This document shows positions 45,388 to 57,646 of a DNA stretch of 64,000 nt, piece after piece. The first letter of the stretch is position 1; each line of letters begins with the position of its first letter. The stretch spans positions 2,717,063 through 2,781,062 of the forward strand of contig CM046457.1 in NCBI GenBank assembly GCA_025506515.1, written 5' to 3'. This DNA is from Flaveria trinervia (lineage: Eukaryota > Streptophyta > Magnoliopsida > Asterales > Asteraceae). The position numbers and the translations under genes were made by a program. Under the pieces are notes generated by a model that saw only the letters and a program-made list of their open reading frames with translations, was not told the origin of the DNA and did no database searches.

Positions 45388-46745
45388 ATGCCGCCTCGAA
45401 GAGTTACCCGCAGCAACAGTGGCGGAAGTGAAGCCCCAAGGGGCAGAGGCAGAGGTAGAGTACCGAGAACAAGTGATGGTCCTACCAATGTCAATCAAGG
45501 AACAGGAAACGCTGATGTGGCAGCCTTAATCGCTCAACAGCTGGCTGCATTGATTCCTACTATTGTGGCCCAAGTGAGCGATGCTCTTCAGAATTCTCAC
45601 CGCCACAGGGATGGTGGCAATGATAATGAGGATAACGAGAACCCGACTGGGAACGAAAGCAATCAGGAGACCAGGAATGGTGGTACAGCCGGTAATGAAA
45701 CTGGAATTGTTAATGAGACCGGGGTTGTGAATGCTAGACGGGGATGTTCATACAAGGAATTTGTGGCTTGTAAACCAAGAGAGTTTGATGGCAAAGGTGG
45801 AGCCATAGCCCTGACTAGATGGCTTGAAAAGATGGAGGCCGTGATCAACATCAGCGAATGCCTCGGCAGTCAAAGGATCAAGTATGCCATGTGCTCACTA
45901 CAGGACAAGGCACTAACCTGGTGGAACACCCAGATTCAAGCTAGAGGAAGAGTGTCGGCGATGCAAATGTCGTGGGATGAGTTCAAAGCCCTAATCACCG
46001 AGGAGTACTGTCCTCTCAATGAGATGCAAAAACTTGAGCATGAGTTCTGGAGTCATGCTATGGTGGGGGCTGGGCACGCAGCTTACACCGATCATTTTCA
46101 CGAGCTAGCAAGGTTGGTTCCGCATCTAGTCACCCCGGAATCAAAAAGGATAGAGAGGTATATTTGGGGACTTGCGCCTCAAATCCGGGCAATGGTAACC
46201 GCAACTGCTTCTCCTACTATCCGGAGTGCAATTCTGAAGGCTGGCGCTCTAATAGATGAGATGGTGAGAATAGGGGTATTGGGTAGGGGAGCAGAGAAAA
46301 GAAGGATATTAGGGAAACGAGCTGGTCGAGTGCCGAGAAATTTGAGAAAAGGGCCAAGACAACCAGAAATATTGTGGCCGTGACCCAGGGCAGGCGAGAG
46401 TATGTGAGTCCGCACCCCAGATGCAATAGGTGCAACTTTCATCATCCCCCAACTATGTCGTGCCGGGTGTGCGCGAACTGTAGACGCCCGGGGCATTTAG
46501 CAAGAGACTGCAGAACATCACCGAATATGGTCGCACCAGTCAATGCGGTTAACCCCACTGGGAATGCCAGGGGCTGTTACGAGTGTGGAAGCCCTGATCA
46601 CTACAGGAACATGTGCCCCAAACTGAATCGGGCACGGGCCAACAAGGGAACAACAGCAACAGACGATGGCTGTAGCTGGAAATCAAGGCCCGACAAATCA
46701 AGGGAATACGGCTCGGGGACATGCTTTTGTCATTGGAGCCAATGA
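45388..46745 (+). pseudogene. Element B gag (capsid and nucleocapsid), frameshifted
   Basis: The start MPPRRVTRSNSGG at 45388 is typical for this group. A basic and acidic N-terminus is followed by the capsid: REFDGKGGAIALTRWLEKME, ALTWWNTQ and MSWDEFKALITEEYCP. The frame shifts near 46295. The next frame carries the nucleocapsid with CANCRRPGHLARDC and CYECGSPDHYRNMC, two complete CCHC zinc knuckles. Another shift near 46640 separates it from the protease. Gag packages the element's RNA. Confidence 0.87.
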
Positions 46746-47422
46746 TGCCCGTCAGGACCCAAATGTTGTCACAGGTATGCACTTACTCAATAATCACTTT
46801 GCATCTGTACTATTTGACACTGGAGCAGACAATAGCTTTATATCTTCTGAGTTTGTGCAATTACTTGATTTGAGTCCTGGTAGGCTAGAAACTAGCTACT
46901 CTGTAGAAATGGTCAATGGTAGGGTTGTTCAGGCCGACGAGATTATTAGAAAGTGCTTGATAATATTGGAGAACCATGCATTTGATATAGACTTGATACC
47001 CTTTGAGCTAGGAAGTTTCGACGTGATTGTGGGAATGGATTGGTTGTCGAAACACGAAGCCGAGATTGTCTGTCGGGACAAGGTAGTACGAATCCCTATG
47101 TCAGACGGAGGAGTACTCAGAATTCAAGGAGAACGACCAGGAAGAAACTTAAAGCTTATTTCCTGCATGAAAGCACGCCGGAGTTTACGAAAACAGTGTT
47201 ACGCCTTTCTGGCTCATGTGATGGAAAAGAAAGAAGAGGGGCGGAAATTGGTAGATATCCCTGTAGTGCGGGATTACCCAGATGTATTTCCTGATGATTT
47301 GTCTACTTTGCCTCCTCCACGACAGGTGGAATTTCGTATTGAGTTGGTTCCTAGAGCTACACCGGTAGCAAAGACATCGTATCGCCTGGCACCATCTGAA
47401 ATGCAAGAGTTATCTAGCCAGT
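46666..47422 (+). pseudogene. Element B protease and start of reverse transcriptase
   Basis: The frame reads the retropepsin motif VLFDTGADNSFIS with its catalytic Asp, then FDVIVGMDWLSKHEAEIVC. It continues into the reverse transcriptase with the YPDVFPDDL block, PPPRQVEFRIELVP and YRLAPSEMQEL. It is open up to the solo LTR at 47423 and carries on at 49389 in the same frame once the insert and one CCAGT copy are ignored. Confidence 0.88.
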
Positions 47423-49383
47423 TGTAAGGCCCCGTTCCCGGGACGCTTACAGCTGGGTTCTCATCGCACATAAAACGTATAATTATATTTGTATTTCATA
47501 AAATCGCAGCGGAAAACTAAAACAATCTTTCATTTCCATGTAAATGCTTTTGCAAATTAATACAACATTCATTACAAAATAGTTTGTTCGCATTACAATG
47601 CAAAAACATCAATCAAAAGAATGCCATCCCAAAAGGAGCTGAGTAGCTTCATGGTGCCATCCTCAACAATCATTTCCTGCCAACTGGAAAACATATAAAA
47701 AGTCAGCGTTGCTGAGTGAGACCTAGTTTTATTATAAAACTTACTTTACTTTCATATAAAACCATTCGTTCCTTTTACATGATCACACATCATATGTACG
47801 CATAGATAATATCATTATTATCTTCTTCATTCATTCATTCGTCCATTCGTTCTATATAACTTTACTTGCGCATCGGACATCAACCGTACCAATACCATGT
47901 GCTACACCCCGGCTAGTCTTAGCTACCGGGCCGAAGTCAATAAATGAACATGTAAACGTATGCCACAGTACTAGAAGTAACCATCAGTCTTAGCTACTGG
48001 GCCGAAGTCAATAAATGAACAGCTAAACGTATGCCACAGTACTAGGGGTAAGCGGTAGAGGCACTACACGTTTGGTCAATCACAAAGAAGGACCCTAATA
48101 TCCAATGCTTGCAAGACTTCTTTCATTCGTTCATTAATGCATGCATTCATCATCATGTTCCTCTTTCATTATCTTTCACTTTACGTTACATAATACTTCG
48201 TTCATTCCTCATAATAAGTAAAGCCATAGGAAAGATATTATACATCATACTAAGGAACATTAACATGCATCCACATCACATCATACAGGGCAACATCATA
48301 CATACATAACATGCAACATCATCATCTCTATGCCCTACATGCTTCTAAGGCCATATCTGCTATCTTACATGCTCTTACAGGAAACCTTTACGTCAAGACT
48401 TACATTTGCACTTTCCCCCGAAAGCCAGAAGTCTAACTACACTTTCTTCAGGTGCAACAGCCCTAATCGTGCGTATGGACACCCAATAGTCGAATGGCCT
48501 CCATGCAACTGAACATCATGCGATTGAACTCAAGCGGATGAACATTTAGGCGAATGGGCATCCAGTCGTGCGTATGAACCTCATGCGGATGGAACAAATG
48601 CGAATGGGCTTATGCGACTGATCTAATGCGAATGAACTCATGCGACAAAGCACTTATGTGACTGAACCCTCAGTCGCATGACTCGCCATGCGATTGGACT
48701 CCCAGTCATGAGACTGAAACCTTAGTCGTGCGATTGAATCCTCAATCATGCGAATGAATCCCAATCATGCGAATGACCCTCAATCGCCCCTCAATCGGCC
48801 GTATGGCCTCCATTCGGTCGCCTAGCCCTAGCTGATGCAGAATGGAGTTCATCCCGACTGCAGCCGAGGGTTTTCGGCCTCCAAACTCATCTAAACCCAT
48901 TTTAAGCCTAAATTAACCCTCCTAGACCTTAGGAATGCATACCGTAACACCATACAAGCACACACAAGCCCGGAAACATACACGAAACACATCACACACA
49001 TCACACCCAAATGGGTCAAACACATACACATACAAAAAATGGGTTCTTATGCTTTCCAGCTCCAAAATTGGTTGAAAACAAGTAAAAGTGGGGTCCTAGA
49101 ACTCACATAAACGAGCACAACGTTAAGGCCTTCGATTTGGCTTGCTACACAACGAGTTTGGCCACCCGAACCACTCTTTTTCTCTTATTCTTCTCCTTTC
49201 TCTCTTCTTCTCTCTATGAAGTCTGAAATGTGGGGTGTGTGGGGAGAGTGGGCTGCCCTCTCCCTACTAATATCACCACATTTCCCAACTTTTCTTCGTT
49301 GGCGAGTTTGGTCCCTCGACTTTGAACTTTATTTTCTTTTCTTTCTTCACCGGTTTCAAAATAATAAATATTCGGGTGTTACA
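47423..49383 (-). mobile_element. Solo LTR, family 2, inside element B reverse transcriptase
   Basis: A 1961-bp block starts TGTAAGGCCCCG and ends GGGTGTTACA, flanked by CCAGT on both sides (47418-47422 and 49384-49388). It is collinear with the solo LTR at 23040-24956, including the CTATGCCCTAC block, the TGCGAATG array (48470-48790) and the stretch with GCCGAGGGTTTTCGGCCTCC. It has no internal region. It is the innermost layer of the three-level nest. Confidence 0.92.
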
Positions 49384-49388
49384 CCAGT

Positions 49389-50700
49389 TACAGGAACTAC
49401 TGGAGAAGGGTTTTATTCGGCCGAGTCACTCGCCTTGGGGAGCACCGGTGTTATTTGTCAAGAAGAAGGATGGGTCGTTCCGTTTGTGCATCGACTACCG
49501 TGAATTGAACAAGTTAACTGTGAAGAATCGGTATCCTCTCCCCAGGATCGACGACCTGTTTGATCAGTTACAAGGAGCTTCGTATTTTTCCAAGATCGAC
49601 CTTCGATCTGGATATCATCAACTAAGGGTTTTCGAGGAGGACGTACCGAAGACAGCGTTTAGAACTCGTTATGGGCACTACGAGTTCTTGGTCATGTCGT
49701 TCGGATTGACTAACGCACCAGCTGTGTTTATGGACCTGATGAATCGGGTGTGCAAACCTTAATTGGATAAGTTTGTGATCGTATTCATAGACAGCATACT
49801 TATCTACTCCCGATCGAAAGAGGATCATGAAGAACACCTTCGGGCAATACTGGAACTGTTAAGGGAAGAGAAACTTTTCGCCAAGTTCTCGAAGTGTGAA
49901 TTGGCTGTGAGAAGTGAAGTTTTTGGGTCATGTGGTTACAAGGACGGGATTCATGTAGATCCCGACAAGATCGAAGCGGTAAAGAAATGGGATACACCCA
50001 GACACCTTCAGAGATACGGCAATTCTAAGGATTGCCGATACTATCGTCATTTCATTGCGAACTTTTCAAAGATTGCTCACCGTTAACACTGCTGACCAGA
50101 AAGACAAAGTTTGATTGGGGACATGCGCAAGAACAAGCGTTCCAAACGCTGAAAGATAAGCTGTGTAATGCACCGATATTGTCCCTCCCAGACGAACTGA
50201 TGATTTGTGGTATATTGTTATACTTCGCATCAAGGTTTGGGATGTGTACTAATGCAGAAAGATAAGGTAATTGCCTACGCTTAGCGACCACTTAAGGTGC
50301 ACGAAAAGAACTACACAACTCATGATCTTGAGTTGGGCGCTGTAGTATTCGCACTCAAAATATGGAGGCATTACCTGTATGGAACCAAATGCATCATCTA
50401 CACAGATCATAAAAGCCTTCAACATATCCTGGATTAGAAGGAACTCAATATACGACAGTGACGCTGGGTAGATATTCTTAGCGACTATGATTGTGAAATC
50501 CGGTATCATCCGGGGAAAGCTAATGTGGTGGCTGATGCTCTAAGCTGCAAAGAACGCGTGAAACCACTACGTGCTCGAGCTTTGGGATTGACCATTCAAA
50601 TGAATTTGAAAGCTCAGATCCAAATTGCACAAAGTGAGGCGTTAAAGAAGAAAACCTTGCGGGAGAAGAATTCCGAGGGTTGGATAAACAACTGATGTGC
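49389..50700 (+). pseudogene. Element B reverse transcriptase and RNase H, many stops
   Basis: The frame resumes with PSHSPWGAPVLFVKKKDGSF, then LCIDYRELNK and KIDLRSGYHQL. A TAA occurs at 49760 after NRVCKP. The catalytic box reads VIVFIDSILIYS, with Ser in place of the second Asp. Frameshifts follow near 49915 and 50085. RNase H (about 50090-50560) is readable in pieces (HDLELGAVVFALKIW, TDHKSL, NVVADALS) but carries TAG or TGA codons at about 50283, 50436 and 50460. The enzyme cannot be active. Confidence 0.87.
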
Positions 50701-52047
50701 AAGGACGATGGTGTACATACTTCGTGACCATATATGGGTACCCAAGGGGAGGTGTAAGTACCTTGGTCATGGATGAAGCACACAAGACGCGATATTCTAT
50801 TCATCCTGGCGCAGACAAGATGTACCACGATCTCAAAGATCTGTAACGGTGGCCAGGCATGAAAAGACATTGCCATGTACGTCAGCAGATGCTTGACATG
50901 CTCGAAAGTTAAAGCTGAACATCAAAAACCATCAGGACTGTTTAGCAACCTAAGATTCCCGAATGGAAATGGGAGAACATAGCCATGGATTTTATTACCA
51001 AACTCCCTCGAGCGAGCAACGGGCATGACTCGATATGGGTCGTAGTGGATCGAATGATGAAATCAGCATATTTCTTGCCAATCCGAGAAGACTACAAAAT
51101 GGAAAAGTTGGTCAGATTGTACATAAAGGTCGTGAAAAGACACGGAGTGCCAGTGTCAATCATATCCGACCGTGACGGCCAATTCACTTCACGATTTTGG
51201 CAGACACTACAGAAAGCGATGGGCACTCGATTAGACATGAGTACCGCCTATCACCCTCAGACAGATGGCCAAAGTGAATGAACCATACAAACTCTAGAAG
51301 ACATGCTGAGTCGGTTGTAATCGACTTTGGTGGTAGTTGGGACACTCATTTACCATTGATTGAGTTCTCTTACAATAACAGCTACCATACCAGCATTGGG
51401 TTGCTCTGTTCGAAGCGTTGTATGGAAGGAAATGTAGATCATCCGTTTATTGGGCTGAGATTGGTGAAAGTCAGTTAACATCCCAGAGATCATTTAGGAA
51501 ACAACCGACAAAATCTTCCAAATCAAAGATAGACTAAAAGCCGCTAGAGATCGCCAAAAGAGCTATGCCGACAATCGTCGGAAGCCTCTACAATTCAACG
51601 TTGGGGATCAAGTGCTACTCAAAGTCTCTCCTTGGAAAGGAATTGTTCGGTTTGGAAAGAAAGGGAAGTTAGCCCCAAGATATGTTGGACCATTCGAGAT
51701 AACAAAAAAAATTGGTCTAGTGGCTTACTGATTAAGGTTACCACAAGAACTCAACGATGTGCATGATACTTTCCATGTGTCGAACCTCAAGAAGTGTTTG
51801 GCTGACGAATCACTTCACGTACCAATTGAGGATATCAAAATCGAAAAAAAGCTTCATTTTATTGAGGAACCCATTGAGATCATGGATCGTAACGTCAAAC
51901 AGTTGAAGCGCAGTGGAATACCAATTATTTGCGTAAGGTTGAATTCAAAGCGAGGGCCAGAGTTTACATGAGAACGGGAAGATCAGATGAAACTTAAATA
52001 TCCACACCTATTCGTGGATGACACTCTTGGACCTAACTCCAACTGAA
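50701..52047 (+). pseudogene. Element B integrase and chromodomain-like tail, many stops
   Basis: The integrase core reads MDFITKLPRASNGHDSIWVV, then VSIISDRDGQFTSRFW and HPQTDGQSE, which give the three acidic residues. A TGA stands just after the Glu (51279) where related proteins have Arg. Small deletions follow. The C-terminal part (from about 51545) reads VGDQVLLKVSPWKGIVRF, the YVGPFE motif and FHVSNLKKC, with a TGA at 51729. The tail NSKRGPEFT ends in TGA at 51969 where Trp is usual, before EREDQMKLKYPHLF. Confidence 0.86.
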
Positions 52048-52080
52048 TTTCTGGACGAAATTCTCTCAACTGGGGGATAT

Positions 52081-54708
52081 TGTGACATCCGTCACCTTAA
52101 GGTCCATCGAACAACATAATTAACCATAGAATTATTTTAATTATTCTTTCTCTTCTTCATGAACTCCTGTTTTAAGGAATCATGTTTGCTTTAATATCCT
52201 TGTGCCTGTACTTCCTCCGTGAATGTATGCTAAGCATAAACCATTTATAAATTTCATCACCATTATCACCAAATATATCATTTTTAATTATAACCATTGT
52301 CATTAATAAAACCATTTTAAGTTATCAATTACCATAAGACACGCTTTTAACATTAATATAACGAATATTTTAAAGTCATTTTCAACCGAAACAAACTTTG
52401 GAAACTTGGGGGCTAAGTGCAGGGACTAAAATTGACATTTTGCAAGCTTGGGATGGGTATAAAAACCCCATTCCCAGCCATTTTTTTCATCTTTTTCACT
52501 TCTTCATTTTCTTCTTCACCACCTATCTTCTCCACTTTTGCACCAAAAACGCTCCATTTGGTCTCGTTTTCGTCGTCTAGACGTCATCTACAACCTAGTC
52601 TACTCTATCCTTGCAGGTAGATGACCTTGGTTGTCCGTTTCTTGCTTGTTTTACTACTGTCCATTTCTAGGGTTTCGGGTGTTCGGGTCAACTCGAACAT
52701 AAAAGGTCGTGTGGGTGCGTGTGATGACTTTCTGCGTGTGCTTCTTGTTCGTGTGTGTTTGTTGTGCGATTCTGGAAGTCCTTGTTATGTAAAACCGGTG
52801 CTTGGAATAACCGAAGGCTGCTCTGCACTTCAGTAGTCGCGAACCTGCAGTTCACGCGACTGGGTTTGTCATGCGACTGAGCCGTGCGACTGGTGAGTCG
52901 TGCGACTGAGTCATGCGACTGTGTCTTTCGGGCGACTGAATCGTGCGACTAGGGATGTCATGCGACTGAGTTGTGCGATCGAATGAATGTGTGTGTAATT
53001 GAGTCAATGCGAATGAGTGTGTGTGCGATTGAGTCAATGCGGATGAATGTGTGTGCGATTGAGTCAATGCGGACGAATGTGTGTGCGATTGAGTCAATGC
53101 AGATGAATGGATGCATGCGACTGTGCGTGTATCACATGACTGAAGGCCAATCGTACGAATGAAGGTTCAGTCGTACGAATGAAGCTGATTCCTACGAATG
53201 AAGGTTGATTCGTGCGTATGGAGGTTAATTCGTGCGATTGGGTGTTATGTGGTACGACTGAATGCCAGTCGTACGAATGAAGGTTCAATCGTGCCAATGA
53301 AGCTGATTCGTACGATTGAAGGTTGATTCGTACGAATGGAGTGTTGAGTCGAGCGTCTGGTCCTGTTGTGTGACCAATGATGTTTGAGTGTGAATTTCCT
53401 TCCTGAATGTCCTGTGATGATAAGGTAACATCAGTAAAAGTGTCATTGCTTGACCACAAAGATTAAAGTCAACGCTATCAACATGCACATACTATTTCAA
53501 TTGAAATCAACCTTAACATTTTACAATTATCGACAACCCATTCGGAACTGCAAATATTTAACAAGTGCTATCTTTTATAACAATGGGATCTTTATACGGA
53601 TTTCATAAGCAATGACGACTACTCTTAGTACTGGATCTACATAAGATCTGATACTTGTGTCCACTTGTGTGTGTGCTACCCACGACCGAACCGATACAAC
53701 CCGAACCGACCAAACATTACTATATGCTTTATACACGTCATTAATGCTTAACAATAACTGTCAGTAGGTGTTTGACTGTTCATTGCATTCAACTGTTGGG
53801 AATCTTGATCATTCATACTTACCACTTAACATGTGAGTTTCATGGCCCCTTTTTATGCTTATACTACTTTACAAACATTTACAAACATGGGAGAAAAGTA
53901 TGCTCACCCATTTTCATACTGTACAACATACATACAATTTACATACTTGGAATCAACGTGCTATTGTTTTATGGGTACTTATCTGATACATGCTTGAGTC
54001 TGCTTTGTGGTTCTTTCTTACAACCATTTAATTCCAGTGTGGGAACCGACGGATAGGTATTGGTAGTACTACTTGGGTTGACACCCCCACCCTCGTGTTG
54101 GTATACTAGTTAGTACTAACAGATGCCAGGAACGGGCCTTGGGTGAATATATTCCGACAAGATTCTTTGTGTACGTCGTTAGGTTTGGTTGTAAAGCTCT
54201 TGTCATGTGATTTTGCTTACTTATAACTGTATGCACGGTATTCTGCAACAACTTTATACAGCATCAATTACTTATTTACAATTTAAACCTGCGAGCTCAC
54301 CAACAATTTTGTTGACCATTTTGAGCATATCTTTTCAGGTGATCATGCTAGCTGAGGTTCTAGGTGTGCTGCCTTAGTGGAGACCCTAGGATGCATTTTC
54401 GGGCTAAACTTGTCATTTTGAAAACAATTGTTGTATCTGTTTCAAACAACATTATACTTTGTAACTTGTTCCCGGGTTGTGGGAATTGCATACAATGTTA
54501 TTATCTATGTTTATCTTATATCATGTTTATGCTTATGGCTATGTTGTCGTGATTACTGACTAAACACGACACAAGTCCCCTTGTTGTCGGGTGTCGTCAT
54601 GACACGCTTGTCATCATTATTATTATTGCATCTCTATCGCTTACCATGTGTATGACGATTCCCGTCTCGTTACATCCCCGTGTTTCTGCTCCTAGCGGGG
54701 GTGTGACA
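52081..54708 (+). repeat. 3' LTR of element B
   Basis: It is 2628 bp with the same ends as the 5' LTR. It is preceded by the purine-rich CTGGGGGATAT and followed by ATCTA. The TATA box is at 52458-52465, and the repeat array is at about 52855-53360. Confidence 0.93.
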
Positions 54709-54713
54709 ATCTA

Positions 54714-57415
54714 CAATACCCTCTTCAAGATCAACAGAGCCCGGAGAAATCCCTTATCTCTAGCCCCCATCAGCAACCAATAACTGAGGTGAGTCCCGCT
54801 GATATGGAGGGGACTCATGTAAATTCAACTGCCACTACTAAAGGTGCCTCAATGGACCTTGTGGACAGTGGTAATATCTCTCAGACTGAATCTACGGCAA
54901 ACGAGCCCTTTGATGACTCTGAAAGAGACATCATTGAGCATGGGAAACCACATCTGGTGGTGAGGCCGAACATACTAGGTATGTTACCTCATCTCCCCGT
55001 GATTCTTCAAAAGAAGATGAGGGAAGCATGCAACTCCTTGTTAAAGACCTTCTATCTAAATTCTCAAACCTTGAATCCTTGGTTAGGACTTTAGAAGCAA
55101 GGTCTGCCACTCAGCAACTTGAGATTGACAATCTTAAGGCTCAACTAGCTGAGAAACAGACAGAGAGGTTTGTTAGGCATATACCTATTCAGGTCTCATG
55201 GACTTCTTCCTTTAGCTCATCTAGCTCTCAAGATGATGCTACCAAAAAAGAGGAGAATGTTCAAAGACAAACACATGAGGAGCCACAGAGCCGACCTTCA
55301 ACTTCAACATCTTCCTTTCCCATCATCACAGTGACTGAGCCACCTCAAGTCATTCTTCAGATTGACCCAAGGATGCTCAGTGATCTCTACAAACTCTTCA
55401 CTAAGTTTCTGTTGAGATCCTCCTTTGAGCAGCCAAGCCATGATGCTGCAATGATCTACTTTGGAGTAGAAGAGCTTCAAAGGTTGACTACACCTTCTAC
55501 CAATATGGAAGAAGTCGGTCAACCTAAGGTCCACATGGAACCTAAGATTCAATTCGAAGGGGAAATGGGGACTGATGGCCCAACAACTGAAACAGTTGGG
55601 ACAGAATCTGCATCTCCTTCTGCTTCCGAAGCTGAAGTTAAAGCCTCGGAAGAACAAGCTGAATCTTTCGAAGCTGAAATGGAAGCTGCGGAAGGATTGT
55701 TTAAAATGTTCGAGAAACTGATCATCACAGATGCAATCCTTGAAATGGCATCTGAGTGAACAGTGAGGACTTTCTGATGCCACCTCCATCCTAGACACTA
55801 TCTCTGCCTCTCTCACAATCAGAAACCTCTCACCAAGAACCACCACAGTCAGGATCATCAAAAGATAAAGGAAAGAGGAAGATGACTGTGGAAGAGCTTC
55901 AGGAAGAGAAGAAGATTGAGAAACTCAAGAAGAAAGGAAGGCCTCAAACTGAGAAGTTGCTAGATGCCAGTACAAAAGCAGCTGCATCCAATCAGGAGGC
56001 TGTCATCAATAAAAGGAGAGAGGAGATCATTGACCAGCTCATTGAGTTGGGAGCTGCCAATGAAGAAACACTCCTGCTACCATTAGAGGATTTGTGGATC
56101 TGCAGAAGGCAACCAGGCTGAAACTTGAGGAAGAAGCTAGGTTGGCCTTGGAGATGGAAGAAGAGAAATAGAAGGAAGCTGAATTACAGCTAAGGAGAGA
56201 CAGGGTGAGCTTCCTACTCTCCAGAGGCTTTGTTCTTCAAGAACTTTCTCCACACAATGATGATACGATCCTCTGGCTCTACAACAAAGAGCAGGATCAA
56301 ATGGAAAAAGAAAGGAATAAGGCTGCAAAAGAAAAGGCAAGAGAGAAGAAGAAGAAGGAAGAAGAAGCCAGGATCACTGCCTCTAAGAAGCTCACTAAGA
56401 AGGCCTGGATGAAGGACTATCTTCAGGCTCATGGCTTCTCTGGAAGGCAGGTGGGTCCCATGTCTGAAAGGACACTCCAATGGATTGTTAGTGAAATTAA
56501 GGCTGACATCCGGATGGGGAAAAGGAAAGAGATGTATAGAAGGGTAAAAGGGATGACCTTCACTGCTACCACCCAACCACAACCTGAACCTTCACCCTTA
56601 CCTTTCACCATTAAACCTGACCCTTTCACCCCTGAACCCACATCACTACCCACACCTAGTCCCTCACCTCAACCACCCAAACTTCCTATCATGCAACCCA
56701 AAACACTAGCCAGAACCTCTGAACCTAAACCCACCTAATTACTATCCAAACCATCCCCTCGGCCTTCTCAACATCTCTCTCTTGAGGATTTTAAGGCAAT
56801 CAAGACGAAGCTCGACAACTGCACTACTCTGAGCGAAGTATCTTGTGTAGAAGACTCTATCAACATCACCTATGTTGATGGTTCTTCAAGTTCCCTCACA
56901 AGAGATAAATTCCTTGATCTGCCTAGAGGAACTTTGGACCAGGCTATGAGACTTCTGGGCCTCAACTCAGACTCTTTAAATAATGAAGAGAATAAGCTCA
57001 GAAGGAAACTGGTGACTCTACTGGATACAAAGAAAGAGGACAAGATTCCTAGTCAGTCTCTTGAGCCTAGAAGGAAGATAATCCAGTGGAGGTTTGATGA
57101 ACCTTCTCACAACTTTGTTGTGGAAAGGGAGAATGGTGAAGTTAATAGACTTAATGCAACCTCTCTGTTACACTCCAGCAGGTTCGACATTGTTGAGCTA
57201 GCAGAGAAGCCATTCTCTAACCCCTCCAACTCTGAAACTGCTGCACTCATCAGAAATCATCTCAGTAGTCTTCATCTAGCTGAGTTAACTACAAAGGCAA
57301 AGATTGAAGAAGAGTTAAAGTTGAGAAGACAGGAAGACAAGGAAAGATCTCCCACCAAAGGTACTGCCTTTCTACAAATGGTGGAAGGTCCTGAATTGGA
57401 ACCTATAGTTTGATG
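54714..57415 (+). pseudogene. Extra ORF of the copia element, second part
   Basis: The reading frame from the first part continues right after one ATCTA copy. It runs past ATG 54789 to a point near 55030 where it shifts. 55028-55759 begins with a predicted coiled coil (LLSKFSNLESLVRTLEARSA) and an acidic tail. Stops near 55757 and 56119 and shifts separate 55882-56121 (Lys/Glu-rich), 56205-56738 (LTKKAWMKDYLQAHGF, then a Pro-rich tail) and 56934-57413, which reads IIQWRFDEPSHNFVVERENG. Together with the first part this was a very long protein, over 1000 residues. I recognise no enzyme domain. It ends about 230 bp before the 3' LTR. Confidence 0.6.
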
Positions 57416-57646
57416 GGAATATGATTATAGTTCCCATCAACTAACTCTTTTCAGAGGGCAACAACAAAGGGTACATGTTATCCAAGGTGACAGACTGGAT
57501 TTCCTGTCTACCAAGGATCTGTACAAGCTTCTCAGCACCACATCAGGGAAGAACAAGGAGATAGACAAATATTTACTCTCCTTGGTGCTGAAAGTTTTGA
57601 GAAGTCGAGACAAGTGAATTTTGGTAGCATCAGCCTAGGGGGAGTT

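Larger units (their letters stand above)
42164..54708 (+). mobile_element. Ty3/gypsy chromovirus, element B, full length with nested solo LTR
   Basis: Two 2628-bp LTRs (42164-44791 and 52081-54708) are flanked by ATCTA on both sides (42159-42163 and 54709-54713). A tRNA-iMet primer site, gag with zinc knuckles, protease, reverse transcriptase, RNase H, integrase and a chromodomain-like tail follow in gypsy order, then a purine tract (TGGGGGAT) before the 3' LTR. A family-2 solo LTR (47423-49383) splits the reverse transcriptase. Numerous stops, many of the CGA-to-TGA kind, disable it. It interrupts the extra ORF of the copia element. Confidence 0.93.

Noticed and set aside
41080..57415. Calling the extra copia ORF an envelope gene
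   Set aside because: Position fits, but no signal peptide, transmembrane segment or fusion motif is visible; left as unknown.
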